This document shows, in pieces, positions 43,850 to 52,989 of a stretch of DNA of 64,000 bases (positions are counted from its first letter, which is position 1; each line of letters opens with the position of its first letter). Below the pieces are notes generated by a model, which was given only the letters and a program-made list of their open reading frames with translations, made no database searches and had not been told where the DNA came from. This DNA comes from Rivihabitans pingtungensis (GTDB taxonomy: Bacteria; Pseudomonadota; Gammaproteobacteria; Burkholderiales; Aquaspirillaceae), in assembly GCF_003201855.1 (NCBI RefSeq), contig NZ_QJKI01000001.1, positions 1 through 64,000 on the forward strand, read 5' to 3'. The position numbers and the translations under genes are program-made.

Positions 43850-44310
43850 GAGGGTTGTCTACAGCTTTGGCAAAGCCCGGTCAGCAGTACATCCTGGCGG
43901 CGCGGTTGAAAACCGGCGCGCGCGGCGGCGGCGCTGAGTTGATCCAGGCTGTCGGTGGCGTCGATTTCGGTGACGTCGTTACAGGTTTCGCACACCAGCA
44001 GCAGGCCGTGGTGCTGGCATTCCAGGTGCTGGCAGGCAATATAGCCATTCAGCGCATCCACCCGGTGCAATAGCCCTTGCTCGACCAGAAAATCCAGCGC
44101 GCGGTATACGGTGGGCGGCGCGGCCGGGCCGCGGGCAGCTTGCAGGTCGGTCAGCACCTGGTAGGCTTTGACCACGCCGCCGCGCGCCAGCACCAAGCCC
44201 AGCACTTGCTGGCGCAGCTCGGTCAGCCGCGCGCCACGGGCAGCGCAGTGCTGCTGGGCGATCAGCAGGAACTCTTCGGGGGATAGCGGCGTCACAGCCT
44301 TCGCTCTCAC
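43846..44310 (-). CDS. zur: Fur-family regulator, Zur type
   Basis: From a GTG at 44310 the protein has 154 residues; a GTG five codons later is also possible. The winged-helix region is RLTELRQQVLGLVLARGGVV and PTVYRALDFLVEQGLLHR. The structural zinc cysteines appear as CETC near residue 107 and LCQSC near the C-terminus. Its position at the head of the CobW-znu run and the upstream palindrome suggest it senses zinc and represses this cluster. Confidence 0.88.
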   Translation of the reverse strand: MRAKAVTPLSPEEFLLIAQQHCAARGARLTELRQQVLGLVLARGGVVKAYQVLTDLQAARGPAAPPTVYRALDFLVEQGLLHRVDALNGYIACQHLECQHHGLLLVCETCNDVTEIDATDSLDQLSAAAARAGFQPRRQDVLLTGLCQSCRQPS

Positions 44311-44328
44311 TTGGAATAATCGACGATT

Positions 44329-44343
44329 TGTTACAGTATAACA
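44329..44343. promoter_or_regulatory. Zur-box candidate
   Basis: TGTTACAGTATAACA matches the inverted repeat form TGTTATANTATAACA of proteobacterial Zur boxes with 12 of 15 positions symmetric. It lies 19 bases upstream of zur and would overlap its promoter, consistent with autoregulation of zur and the genes behind it. Confidence 0.65.
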
Positions 44344-44491
44344 TCACATCGGCCAGGCTGACCAGTCGCTGGCGCAAGTGATTGCGTGCGGTTATCATTA
44401 TTTAAAAATATGAATTATTGCCAGCCACGGCGCTTACCCCGTATGCTGGCGTGGATTTCCCCCAACATCATCATTCAAAAGGATGAGTTTC

Positions 44492-44938
44492 ATGCGTCTG
44501 CTTTCTACTCTGCTGGCCGCCGTGCTGGCCACCACTGCATTTTCTGCCCTCGCCGCCGAGGCCAAGGATCCGGTTGAAGCCCGCAAGGCGATTTTCAAGG
44601 ACTACAAAAAAGTCTTCGGCCAGGGCATGGGCGCGGTGATGAAGGGCGAAAAGCCGTATAACAAGGACGAGTTTGCCAAGCTGGCCGAGCAGATGGTCGA
44701 GCTGTCCAAGCAACCGTGGCAATACTTCCCGGCCGGCAGCGACAAGGGCAAGAGCGAAGCCCGCCCGGAAGTGTGGAGCAAGCCGGCTGAGTTCAAAAAA
44801 GCCGCCGATGAGCATCAGGCGCTGATCGTCAAGCTGGCCGAAGCCGCCAAGGGTGGCGATCTGGCGCAAATCCGCCCGGCGTTTGGCGCGGCGCAAAAAA
44901 CCTGTAAGGCTTGCCACGAAGTGTTCAAGAAAGACTGA
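44492..44938 (+). CDS. Cytochrome c' (class II c-type cytochrome)
   Basis: From the ATG at 44492, preceded by AAGGATGAG, the protein has 148 residues with a signal peptide ending SALAAEA. The haem-binding motif CKACH lies near the C-terminus, as in cytochrome c' four-helix proteins. These periplasmic proteins bind nitric oxide or carry electrons. A near-perfect hairpin follows the stop. Confidence 0.92.
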   Translation: MRLLSTLLAAVLATTAFSALAAEAKDPVEARKAIFKDYKKVFGQGMGAVMKGEKPYNKDEFAKLAEQMVELSKQPWQYFPAGSDKGKSEARPEVWSKPAEFKKAADEHQALIVKLAEAAKGGDLAQIRPAFGAAQKTCKACHEVFKKD

Positions 44939-44952
44939 TTCACCCTGCACGC

Positions 44953-44992
44953 CCCATGCAAAACGCCCGCCTTCTGGTGGGCGTTTTGCATG
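44953..44992. terminator. Long hairpin after cytochrome c'
   Basis: CCATGCAAAACGCCCGCC pairs with GGTGGGCGTTTTGCATGG around TTCT, with a single mismatch. The TTTT lies inside the stem arm, so it can act as a bidirectional terminator. Confidence 0.7.
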
Positions 44993-45092
44993 GCAGAGGC
45001 TGGCGCGCTTTTTGCCCTATGGCAGTGGGCCCACACTGGGCCGTACATGCCATCAGCCATGTGCACTGAATTGTTTTTCAAGGATAAAAACG

Positions 45093-45839
45093 ATGACGCT
45101 TTCTGCCGTGCAGGCGCAAACCCGCGCCGCCAACATCTCTGGCGCTTCGCCTGCTGATCGCCAGGCGGCAGGCTTTGCCGCCGCCCTGGCAAAATATGCC
45201 AGGCAACTCGACGAGCAAACGCACAGCCTGGCCAGTCAAATTCAACCCGCCGCCCGCCCGGCGCCGCCCACCCCGGCTACCTTGCGCAGCGATGGCGCCA
45301 CTGAGATCTACGATGTCGGCACCGGCCCGATGGCGCTGGATATCGACGCGTATTTCACCCCACCGCGTCCAGGCGAGCAGGTGGATTTGAACACCCTGCC
45401 GTTGTTGATGCCCACGGAAAACAATCTGCGCGCCTTGTCCCAGCACATTGCCAAGCGCCTGCCTGATGCGCTGAAAGCCTACGGCATCCCCAGCGCACCG
45501 GCCTATGTGCGTTACGACAGCATGGGACAGCCAGTGCTGCCGGACAATTACCCGTATGCCGACAAGTTCAAGGCCATGCTTAACGAACAGCCGGCGCTGT
45601 CGCGGCAGTTGAGCGCGCTGAACGGGCTGACTTCACACCTGGTGGAGCTGCGCAAGGTCGAGCCCTTCCAGCGCGAATACGCAGCAGCCAACACCCAGGC
45701 GGAAATCGACGCCGTGCTGAAAAAGTACAGCTATTTGTTCTCCGGGCAGCGCACTTACTCCATGATTACCATCACCCTGAGCGGCAATGGCGCGGCGGTG
45801 GGGCTGAGCGCGGACGACAAGCCGGTGTTCAGCGCGTAG
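45093..45839 (+). CDS. Hypothetical protein
   Basis: From the ATG at 45093, after AAGGATAAAAACG, the protein has 248 residues. It has no signal peptide or membrane segment. It contains YDVGTGPMALDIDAYFTPP near residue 70 and YVRYDSMGQPVLPDNYPYADKF near residue 135, read in parts. The middle is Pro-rich and the N-terminus is Ala/Gln-rich. I recognise no family. Its stop TAG merges with a MITE-like repeat. Confidence 0.75.
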   Translation: MTLSAVQAQTRAANISGASPADRQAAGFAAALAKYARQLDEQTHSLASQIQPAARPAPPTPATLRSDGATEIYDVGTGPMALDIDAYFTPPRPGEQVDLNTLPLLMPTENNLRALSQHIAKRLPDALKAYGIPSAPAYVRYDSMGQPVLPDNYPYADKFKAMLNEQPALSRQLSALNGLTSHLVELRKVEPFQREYAAANTQAEIDAVLKKYSYLFSGQRTYSMITITLSGNGAAVGLSADDKPVFSA

Positions 45840-45936
45840 CGCCACTCACAAAACCCTGGGCGTTGTGGTGTGGCCTTGCCGTGTCTGTGGCCACACGCCT
45901 GGTCAGAGCCGTTTCGCAGAGTGTTGTTAGCCGCGC
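45839..45936. repeat. MITE-like repeat after the hypothetical gene
   Basis: The copy begins GCGCCACTCACAAAACCC and ends TGTTGTTAGCCGCGC. TA flanks both sides (TAG at the stop codon on the left, CTA on the right) rather than a clean TTA. It is about 98 bases with a shortened centre. With the copy at 45998 it fills most of the 45840-46175 gap. Confidence 0.8.
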
Positions 45937-45997
45937 TACCCACCAAACCCTGCTGGCGTGCTTGATTCCTGTGCGGTGTGATGCAAGCAGCGCTTTA

Positions 45998-46107
45998 GCG
46001 TCACTCACAACACCCAGCGCAGCGCGCCTGGCTAGGCGAGCGGCCGCAGACAGTACAAGCAGTACGGCAAGGTCGGAACGACGCCAGGCGGGTTTGGTGA
46101 GCGACTC
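45998..46107. repeat. MITE-like repeat, reversed copy
   Basis: This 110-base copy starts GCGTCACTCACAACACCC and ends GGGTTTGGTGAGCGACTC, flanked by TTA at 45995-45997 and 46108-46110. It is in the same orientation as the copy in the radical-SAM gene. The remaining 68 bases before the tex stop show no gene. Confidence 0.88.
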
Positions 46108-46175
46108 TTACTGTGTTGCCATGCCCGGCGGTTTGCCTTTGCTTACGCCGGGCAGGCTGTGGCGGTATGCCGCGC

Positions 46176-48479
46176 TCAGCGCCGCAGCTTGGCCAGCGCC
46201 GCCGCCATGGCGTTATTGGCCGGCGGAGCCGCCTCGCGCGGCTTGCCGCCGCCCTTGCGCGCCGGGGCGTCGTCACGCGGGCCGCGCGCCGTGCTGGCGC
46301 CCGGCTCGTCGTCCAGGCGCATGCTCAGGCCAATGCGCTTGCGCTTGACGTCCACCTCCATCACTTTCACCTTGACCACATCGCCGGCCTTGACCACCTT
46401 GCGCGGGTCATCGACAAACTGCTTGCTCAGGGCTGAAATATGCACCAGGCCGTCCTGATGCACGCCGATGTCGATAAAAGCGCCAAAGTTGGCGACATTG
46501 GTCACCACGCCTTCCAGAATCATGCCGGGGCGCAGGTCGGCCAGGTCTTCCACGCCGTCGGCAAAGGCGGCGGTCTTGAATTCCGGGCGCGGGTCGCGGC
46601 CGGGTTTTTCCAGCTCGCGCAGGATGTCCATCACCGTGGGCAGGCCAAAGCGCTCGTCGGTGTAATCGCTGGGCTTGAGGGTTTTCAGCGCGCTGGCGTC
46701 GCCAATCAGCGCGGTGACTGGCTTGTTGCAGCGGGCAATGATGCGCTCGACCAGTTCGTAAGCTTCCGGGTGCACGGCGGAGCGGTCCAGCGGGTTGTCG
46801 CCGTTCATGATGCGCAAAAAGCCAGCGGCCTGTTCAAAGGTTTTATCGCCCAGGCGCGGCACTTTCAGCAGGGTTTTGCGGTTGGCGAAGGCGCCGTGGC
46901 TGTCGCGGTAGCTGACGATATTGCCGGCAATGCTGCTGTTCAGCCCGGACACCCGCGCCAGCAGCGCCGCCGAGGCGGTGTTGACGTCCACGCCCACCGC
47001 GTTCACGCAGTCTTCCACCACCGCGTCCAGCGAGCGCGCCAGCTGGCTTTGGTTGACGTCGTGCTGATACTGGCCCACGCCGATGGATTTCGGGTCGATC
47101 TTCACCAGCTCGGCCAGCGGGTCTTGCAGGCGGCGGGCAATCGACACCGCGCCGCGCAGCGACACATCCAGCTCGGGAAACTCGCGCGCGGCCAGTTCCG
47201 AGGCGGAATACACCGAGGCGCCGGCTTCGGAGACCACCAGCTTGGTCAGTTTCAGTTCCGGGTGCAGACGCATCAGGTCGGCGGCCAGCTTGTCGGTTTC
47301 CCGGCTGGCGGTGCCGTTGCCGATGGCGATCAGCTCAACGCGGTGGCGGGCGCACAGCGCGGCCAGCACGGCGATGGATTTATCCCAGTCGTTGCGCGGC
47401 GCGTGCGGGTAGATGGCGCCGGCGTCCACCAGCTTGCCGGTGGCATCCACCACCGCCACCTTGACGCCGGTGCGCAGGCCGGGGTCCAGACCCAGGGTGG
47501 GGCGCGGGCCGGCCGGCGCGGCCAGCAAAAGGTCGTGCAGATTGCGGGCAAACACCTGAATCGCCTCGCCTTCGGCGGCTTCGCGCAGGCGCTGGGTGAG
47601 CTCCAGCTCCAACGACAGCACAATCTTGGCGCGCCAGGCCAGCCGCACGCCGTCCAGCAGCCATTTGTCGGCCGGGCGGCCACGGTCGGCGATGTCGAAG
47701 GCCTCGGCAATCATCAGCTCGTAGTCGCTGCGCTGGGTGGTCGGCGCATCGGCCGGCTGCCAGCTCAGCTGTACATTCAGCACGCCTTCGTTGCGGCCGC
47801 GCAGCAGCGCCAGCGCGCGGTGCGAGGGAATCGCCCGAATCGGCTCGGCGTAGGCAAAATAATCGGCAAACTTGGCGCCGGCTTCGGCCTTGCCTTCCAC
47901 CAGGGTTGAGCGCATTTCGCCCTCGCGCCAGAGTTTTTCGCGCAACTCGCCCAGCAGCGCGGCGTGCTCGCCCATGCGTTCGATCAGGATGGCGCGTGCG
48001 CCGTCCAGCGCCGCCTTGGCGTCGGCCACGCCAGCCTCGGCGTTGACATAGGCCAGCGCGACGTGTTGCGGATCTTGTGTCGGGTCGGTCAGCAGGCTGT
48101 CGGCCAGCGGCTCCAGGCCGGCTTCGCGGGCAATCTGCGCCTTGGTGCGCCGCTTGGGCTTGTAGGGCAGGTAAAGGTCTTCCAGCGTGGTCTTGTCAGT
48201 GGCGGCGTACAGCGCGGCTTCGAGTTCGGCGCTGAGCTTGCCCTGTTCGCCAATGCTGGCCAGGATGGTGGCGCGGCGGTCGTCCAGCTCGCGCAGGTAG
48301 CGCAGACGCTCGTCCAGCTGGCGCAACTGGGTGTCGTCCAGGCCGCCAGTGGCTTCTTTACGGTAGCGGGCAATGAAGGGGACGGTGGCGCCGTCGTCCA
48401 GCAACTGGACAGTGGCCGCCACCTGGGATTCACGAACCGCCAGTTCGGCGGCCAGGCGGGAAGCAATCGAAGGCAACAT
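46176..48479 (-). CDS. tex: Tex-family S1 RNA-binding transcription accessory protein
   Basis: The 767-residue protein is full length for Tex. It has [23 protein letters not shown] at the N-terminus, read in parts, [17 protein letters not shown], the YqgF-like segment [17 protein letters not shown], helix-hairpin-helix repeats with [12 protein letters not shown], and a C-terminal S1 domain ([21 protein letters not shown]). A basic Pro/Ala-rich tail follows. Tex binds nucleic acids and affects transcription and virulence gene expression in several pathogens. Confidence 0.96.
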   Translation of the reverse strand: MLPSIASRLAAELAVRESQVAATVQLLDDGATVPFIARYRKEATGGLDDTQLRQLDERLRYLRELDDRRATILASIGEQGKLSAELEAALYAATDKTTLEDLYLPYKPKRRTKAQIAREAGLEPLADSLLTDPTQDPQHVALAYVNAEAGVADAKAALDGARAILIERMGEHAALLGELREKLWREGEMRSTLVEGKAEAGAKFADYFAYAEPIRAIPSHRALALLRGRNEGVLNVQLSWQPADAPTTQRSDYELMIAEAFDIADRGRPADKWLLDGVRLAWRAKIVLSLELELTQRLREAAEGEAIQVFARNLHDLLLAAPAGPRPTLGLDPGLRTGVKVAVVDATGKLVDAGAIYPHAPRNDWDKSIAVLAALCARHRVELIAIGNGTASRETDKLAADLMRLHPELKLTKLVVSEAGASVYSASELAAREFPELDVSLRGAVSIARRLQDPLAELVKIDPKSIGVGQYQHDVNQSQLARSLDAVVEDCVNAVGVDVNTASAALLARVSGLNSSIAGNIVSYRDSHGAFANRKTLLKVPRLGDKTFEQAAGFLRIMNGDNPLDRSAVHPEAYELVERIIARCNKPVTALIGDASALKTLKPSDYTDERFGLPTVMDILRELEKPGRDPRPEFKTAAFADGVEDLADLRPGMILEGVVTNVANFGAFIDIGVHQDGLVHISALSKQFVDDPRKVVKAGDVVKVKVMEVDVKRKRIGLSMRLDDEPGASTARGPRDDAPARKGGGKPREAAPPANNAMAAALAKLRR

Positions 48480-48575
48480 CGGGGGCTATCTGGTCAGGCA
48501 AAGGCGTGACTTTAACGGATTTTCCGGGTGCAGGTAAGTGTTGCCGCCATGCCCACGCTCACCTGACCCAGCGCC

Positions 48576-48651
48576 GCGCCCCCGGCCCGGCGTGTGAGCG
48601 CAGAGCGTTGCGCAGCACACCATCAGGCCAGAGAAGGATGATAAGCGGCGC
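48576..48651. repeat. Possible decayed MITE-like repeat at the STAS-gene stop
   Basis: The stretch keeps GGCGTGTGAGCGCAGA and AAGCGGCGC and ends at TTA, the TAA stop of the STAS gene. The rest is too mutated for confident assignment. Confidence 0.35.
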
Positions 48652-48999
48652 TTAGTTTGCGTTCAGCCAGGCCAGCGCATCCTCCGGGGTGTCGAAATAT
48701 TCGCTGTCAGTGTGGCTGAGCAGGCCGGCAATATGCGCAGCCAGATTCAACCAGCCCTCGGGGGCGACAATGGCGATGCGGCCAAATTCTTGCTCGTGCT
48801 CACGCACAAAGCGCAATTCTTCCAGCGCCATGTCAATGGTGAAATCCAGCAGGCCGCTCAGGTTGAGCAGCACATTCACCCGGCCATCGGTTTGCGCGCG
48901 CGCCAGCACGGCGGTTTCAAAGGCGCGAAAGTCATCTACGGTAAAGGTGGCGAACAGCGCCACATCCAGGCCGTAAGACTGTTGTTGGATGGAAATCAT
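48652..48999 (-). CDS. SpoIIAA-like (STAS) protein
   Basis: The 115-residue protein starts MISIQQQSYGLDVALFATFT, has NVLLNLSGLLDFTIDMALEEL in the middle and ends in EYFDTPEDALAWL. It matches the SpoIIAA-like/DUF3478 family, soluble single-domain proteins of the STAS fold. It is a stand-alone gene and its partner is unknown. Confidence 0.82.
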   Translation of the reverse strand: MISIQQQSYGLDVALFATFTVDDFRAFETAVLARAQTDGRVNVLLNLSGLLDFTIDMALEELRFVREHEQEFGRIAIVAPEGWLNLAAHIAGLLSHTDSEYFDTPEDALAWLNAN

Positions 49000-49051
49000 G
49001 GTCAGGCTCCTGAAAACGCCGGCGCCCAGACGCGCCGGTCATGCTTTCAGC

Positions 49052-49921
49052 TTAGCGTCTGCTGGCAAAAATGCCGCTGACGATGATCAAGCCCATGGCG
49101 ATATAGCCTTCCAGCGGCAGCACATCGCCCCACAGCCAGGCGCCCAGCGCGCTGGAAAACACCACGGTGAGGTAGGCCAGATTGGCCACCACAAATTTAT
49201 TGCCATCGCGATAGGCGCGGGTCATCGCCAGTTGCGCCAGTGTGGAAGTGACGCCCAGGCCTGCCAGCATGCCCAGACTTTCCATCCCCAGCGGGCTGGG
49301 CGTTTGCCACAGCATCATGACCAATCCGCACAGCGTGGAAATCAGCGTGAAATAAAACACCACTTTCCATTCCGGCTCACCCAGCCGGCCCAACTCGCGC
49401 ACATGCAGATAGGCCAGCCCGGCAAACAGCCCGGAACCCAGGCCCATGGCCCCGGCCAGCCAAGCATCAGCACTGAAGGTGGGCTTGAGCAGCAGCACCA
49501 CGCCGGCAAAGCCCAGGCCCAGCGACATCACCACCCGTGGGCCGAGTGTTTCTTTCAGCAGCCAGGCAGACAACCCCGCCAGAAACATCGGCGAGGTATA
49601 GTTCAGCGTCACCGCCGTGGCCAGCGGCAGCTGGGTGATGGCGTAAAAGTACAAGAGCAGCGAGAAATAGCCGAACAGCCCGCGCTTGAGGTGGGCAGAA
49701 AAATGGCGGGTGGCCAGCGACTGCCCGCGCGCCAACACCACCACGCCAATGCTGAGCATGCCAAACAGCGTGCGGTAGAACACCAGCTCGATGGCGGAAA
49801 AATGCGCCGAGCCGGTTTTGACGAACACCCCCATCAGGGCAAACAGCAAAGACGCCACCACCATCCAGCCAGCCCCCAGCTGGCCGGTTTTCAGACGGGT
49901 GAGGGCTTGAGAGAAGGTCAT
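49052..49921 (-). CDS. EamA/DMT-family transporter
   Basis: From the ATG at 49921 the protein has 289 residues with about ten hydrophobic helices. It has LLFALMGVFVKTG and IELVFYRTLFGML in the first repeat and AYRDGNKFVVANLAYLTVVFS in the second. This fits the EamA exporters related to RhaT and S-adenosylmethionine transporters. Substrate unknown. Confidence 0.9.
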   Translation of the reverse strand: MTFSQALTRLKTGQLGAGWMVVASLLFALMGVFVKTGSAHFSAIELVFYRTLFGMLSIGVVVLARGQSLATRHFSAHLKRGLFGYFSLLLYFYAITQLPLATAVTLNYTSPMFLAGLSAWLLKETLGPRVVMSLGLGFAGVVLLLKPTFSADAWLAGAMGLGSGLFAGLAYLHVRELGRLGEPEWKVVFYFTLISTLCGLVMMLWQTPSPLGMESLGMLAGLGVTSTLAQLAMTRAYRDGNKFVVANLAYLTVVFSSALGAWLWGDVLPLEGYIAMGLIIVSGIFASRR

Positions 49922-50036
49922 GCGGGATTTCCTGTGATTCTGGCGTGACCACCGGCTGATGCGGCGGCGCAACAAAGCGTCACCTTAACCGTGATGCCTG
50001 GCGCTGGCAACCTTGGGTCATCTTTGGCTTGAGTGT

Positions 50037-50059
50037 AATATAGTCCCCTACCCTATATT
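50037..50059. promoter_or_regulatory. RcnR/DmeR-type operator candidate
   Basis: A perfect inverted repeat AATATAG...CTATATT flanks the C-rich centre TCCCCTACC. AT-rich arms around a C/G tract are the form described for operators of RcnR/CsoR-family metal sensors. It lies about 110 bases upstream of the repressor gene at 50168. Confidence 0.6.
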
Positions 50060-50061
50060 TA

Positions 50062-50139
50062 GCGTTGCTGGCCCAATCCTGCGCAGCGTTCTGGGCGGCA
50101 GACTGCACCCCAAGCAGAAAAGGATTGGGTGAGCGACGC
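50062..50139. repeat. Related MITE-like repeat, short form
   Basis: GCGTTGCTGGCCCAATCCT and its near-complement AGGATTGGGTGAGCGACGC form the ends of a 78-base palindrome preceded by TTA. Terminal bases agree with the MITE family (GCGT.GCT, GAGCGACGC) but the interior differs. It separates the operator candidate from the repressor gene. Confidence 0.55.
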
Positions 50140-50167
50140 TCATCACCGCCAGCCCCAGGAGGGCTTC

Positions 50168-50440
50168 ATGTCTCACACCCAACAGGATCAAGCCAAATTA
50201 CTGGCGCGCGTGCGTCGGTTGACCGGGCAAATGCAGGCGCTGGAACGCGCGCTGCTGGCGCAAGCGCCATGTGCCGATGTGCTGCAACAGCTGGCTTCCA
50301 TCCGTGGCGCATTGAATGGCCTGACGGCTGAGCTGATGGAGGGCCATCTGCGTGAGCATGTGCTGGCCGCCGAGAGTGAAACAGCACGCGTCCAAGCCGT
50401 GGACGAGTTATCTGCGGTGCTGCGCACCTATGTGCGTTGA
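50168..50440 (+). CDS. RcnR/FrmR/CsoR-family metal-responsive repressor
   Basis: From the ATG at 50168, after AGGAGGGCTTC, the protein has 90 residues. It starts MSHTQQDQAKLLARVRRLTGQ, with His at position 3 as in RcnR, Cys35 in AQAPCADVLQQL and His60 and His64 in the EGHLREHV segment. These ligands fit nickel/cobalt sensing. The gene overlaps the region just before a DmeF-type exporter gene. Confidence 0.88.
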   Translation: MSHTQQDQAKLLARVRRLTGQMQALERALLAQAPCADVLQQLASIRGALNGLTAELMEGHLREHVLAAESETARVQAVDELSAVLRTYVR

Positions 50441-50475
50441 ACCCCGTCTTTAATGAATCTGATTCTGGAACCCTC

Positions 50476-51444
50476 ATGAGCCCTTCCCCCCGTTACCGTC
50501 GCCCCGGCCTGCCGCCCTTGCCCGCCGGTTTTGCTGCCCGTCATGCCCATGATTTTCTGGGGGCGGATCACCAACGCAATGCCCGCCGGGTCGGCGGGGT
50601 GATGGCGCTGACCCTGGCCATGATGGTCGGTGAAATCCTGGCCGGCACCTGGTTTGGCTCGATGGCGCTGCTGGCCGATGGCTGGCATATGGCCACCCAC
50701 GCCGGGGCGATGCTGATCACCGTGCTGGCTTATCGCTATGCCCAACGTGCCGCAGGCGAGGCGCGCCACAGCTTTGGCGCCGGCAAGGTGGGCGACCTGG
50801 CGGGTTTTGCCAGCGCGCTGATCCTGATTGGCGTGGCGCTGATCATGGCCTGGGAAAGCGTGGCGCGCTTGCTGGCGCCCACACCGATCGAATATGGCGA
50901 GGCCATCGCCGTGGCTGCGCTGGGGCTGGCGGTAAACCTGGTCTCGGCCTGGCTGCTGCACGATGATCACGCCCATCATCATCACGGCCACGACCATGGC
51001 CACAACCATGCCGGCCATCATCATCACGATCACCACGACCACAATTTGCGCGCGGCTTATCTGCATGTGCTGGCCGATGCCCTGACCTCGGTGCTGGCGA
51101 TTGTGGCGCTCTTGCTGGGCCAGCGTTATGGCTGGAGCTGGCTGGATCCGGTCATGGGGCTGGTGGGGGCGGTGGTGATTGTGCGGTGGGGCCGTGGCTT
51201 GTTGCACAGCACGGCGGATGTGCTGCTGGATGCGGCGCCGTCCGGGATGACCGAGGCGATTACCCAGGCGCTGGGCGACGATGTCGGCGTGCTGGATTTG
51301 CACGTCTGGCAAATCGGCCCAGGCCAGCATGCCGCCATTGTGGCGCTGAGCGCGGCGCGCCCGGCCAGCCCGGCCGCCTACAAGGCCAGATTGACCGGGG
51401 TGAGCGGCTTGGCGCATGTCAATGTGGAAGTCCACGCGGCCTGA
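50476..51444 (+). CDS. dmeF: Cation diffusion facilitator, DmeF type
   Basis: From the ATG at 50476 the protein has 322 residues. It has six membrane helices, the transport-site motifs LLADGWHMATHAG and VLADALTSVLAIVALL with paired Asp/His residues, and a long His-rich cytoplasmic loop (HDDHAHHHHGHDHGHNH and further His). DmeF exporters expel cobalt and nickel. The preceding repressor gene and operator suggest metal-induced expression. Confidence 0.9.
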   Translation: MSPSPRYRRPGLPPLPAGFAARHAHDFLGADHQRNARRVGGVMALTLAMMVGEILAGTWFGSMALLADGWHMATHAGAMLITVLAYRYAQRAAGEARHSFGAGKVGDLAGFASALILIGVALIMAWESVARLLAPTPIEYGEAIAVAALGLAVNLVSAWLLHDDHAHHHHGHDHGHNHAGHHHHDHHDHNLRAAYLHVLADALTSVLAIVALLLGQRYGWSWLDPVMGLVGAVVIVRWGRGLLHSTADVLLDAAPSGMTEAITQALGDDVGVLDLHVWQIGPGQHAAIVALSAARPASPAAYKARLTGVSGLAHVNVEVHAA

Positions 51445-51457
51445 GGGTGTGCCGCCC

Positions 51458-51542
51458 TCCTGGTCAGGTGTGCGGCCGCAGGCAGTAAAAACACAGTACG
51501 GTCAGGCCACGTCACAAGGTCAGGAGGTTTTGTGAGCGGCGG
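51458..51542. repeat. MITE-like repeat, left-truncated reversed copy
   Basis: The sequence keeps TCCTGGTCAGGTGTGCGGCCGC, AGGCAGTAAAAACACAGTACGGTCAGG and AGGTTTTGTGAGCGGCGG, read in parts. It ends at CTA, the TAG stop of lpxH. The left terminal repeat is lost. Confidence 0.7.
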
Positions 51543-52262
51543 CTAACAAGACAATGCCCGCACGCCGTTGGCGTCCACCGCCAGATAGCCGCCGCCCTCG
51601 TCGCGCCAGTCGCGGATCACCCAGCGCTGGCGGGCTTGGCCGTGGTGTGTCCATTGGTGGTGGGCCGGGCGGTGGGTGTGGCCGTGGATCAGCACACTGC
51701 CGCTGGGCGCGGCGTTGAGCAGTTCGTCCACGGCGTCTTGATTGACGTCCATGATGGCGGCGCTTTTGTGCATCTTGGCCTGGCCGGTCTCCTGGCGCAC
51801 CGCACCCACCAGCCGCGCGCGCCAGGCCAGCGGCAGGGCCAGAAATAGCCATTGCCGCCAGCGCTGGCGCACCTTGCGGCGAAACCGCTGGTAGGCGACA
51901 TCATCACGGCACAGCGCGTCGCCATGGCATAGCAGATACGGCCGGCCATACAGCGTCAGCGCGTGCGGCTCGCTCAGCAGCGTGGCGCCGCTGGCGCGGC
52001 AAAAGCCGGCGCCCAATAAAAAATCCCGGTTGCCGGGCAGCACATAGAGTGGCGTTTGCCGGGCAAACGCCGCCAGCCAGCTCAGACAGTCGCGGGTGAA
52101 TGGCCGGTCGTCGTCGTCGCCCAGCCAGAATTCGAATAAATCGCCCAGGATATACAGCGCCTCCACCTGGCCGGCGTGCGCGCGCAAAAACGCCTGAAAA
52201 CGGGCGTTAAGCGCCGGTGTGTCGGGCGAGAGGTGCAAGTCAGCAAGAAACAGGGTGGTCAC
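51543..52262 (-). CDS. lpxH: UDP-2,3-diacylglucosamine diphosphatase
   Basis: From the GTG at 52262 the protein has 239 residues; a TTG at 52280 is an alternative. All calcineurin-type metal motifs are visible: FLADLHLSPDTP at the N-terminus, GDLFEFWLGDDDD near residue 40, PGNRDFLLG, and HGHTHRPAHH near residue 190. LpxH removes UMP from UDP-diacylglucosamine in lipid A synthesis. It converges with the dmeF gene. Confidence 0.93.
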   Translation of the reverse strand: MTTLFLADLHLSPDTPALNARFQAFLRAHAGQVEALYILGDLFEFWLGDDDDRPFTRDCLSWLAAFARQTPLYVLPGNRDFLLGAGFCRASGATLLSEPHALTLYGRPYLLCHGDALCRDDVAYQRFRRKVRQRWRQWLFLALPLAWRARLVGAVRQETGQAKMHKSAAIMDVNQDAVDELLNAAPSGSVLIHGHTHRPAHHQWTHHGQARQRWVIRDWRDEGGGYLAVDANGVRALSC

Positions 52263-52369
52263 AAGGCGGCAGGCGGGCAAACAGAAAAGAAAGGCCCGGC
52301 GCGCCGCCAGGGGCGCGCCGGGCGGGCGGCGTCATGCCAAGTCACGGCAGGGCGCGCGCACCGGCTTAT

Positions 52370-52873
52370 TTAGGCAGCGTCTTCGATGATTTCCGCCTTG
52401 ATGATCTGCACTTCTTCCACCGGTACGTCCTGATGCGGGCCGTGGCGGCCGGTTTTCACCGTCTTGATCTTGTCCACCACGTCCTGGCCTTCCACCACTT
52501 CGCCAAACACGCAGTAGCCCCAGCCTTGCAGGTTTTCTGCGGTGAAGTTCAGCGGGGCGTTGTCGGCCACGTTGATGAAGAACTGGGCGGTGGCCGAGTG
52601 CGGGGCCATGGTGCGCGCCATGGCGATGGTGTACGGCTTGTTGGACAGGCCGTTGTTGGCTTCGTTGGGGATGGCTTCGCCGGTGGGCTTTTGCACCATG
52701 CCGCTGGCAAAGCCGCCGCCCTGGATCATGAAGCCATTGATCACACGGTGAAACAGCGTGCCGTCGTAGTGGCCGTTGCGCACGTATTCTTCGAAGTTGG
52801 CCACGGTCTTGGGGGCTTTTTCCGGGTACAGTTGCAGGGTGATGTCACCCAGGGTGGTGGTCAGCTTGATCAT
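52370..52873 (-). CDS. ppiB: Cytoplasmic cyclophilin peptidyl-prolyl isomerase
   Basis: The 167-residue protein starts [20 protein letters not shown] and has [35 protein letters not shown] and [16 protein letters not shown]. It lacks a signal peptide, so it is the cytoplasmic form. It is followed upstream by a second, exported cyclophilin on the same strand. Confidence 0.93.
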   Translation of the reverse strand: MIKLTTTLGDITLQLYPEKAPKTVANFEEYVRNGHYDGTLFHRVINGFMIQGGGFASGMVQKPTGEAIPNEANNGLSNKPYTIAMARTMAPHSATAQFFINVADNAPLNFTAENLQGWGYCVFGEVVEGQDVVDKIKTVKTGRHGPHQDVPVEEVQIIKAEIIEDAA

Positions 52874-52989
52874 GTAGAGTCTTCCTCGTCAAAAAACAGT
52901 CGCCGCCGGCCGAACGCCGGGGCGAAATGGTCATCGTCAGGTGGGCAAACGCCGCCCGCGCCCGGCCGTGAAGCCAGGGCGCGGCGGGA

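Noticed and set aside
46440-47909. 489-codon open frame on the plus strand
   Set aside because: It is antisense to tex and shows only compositional bias.
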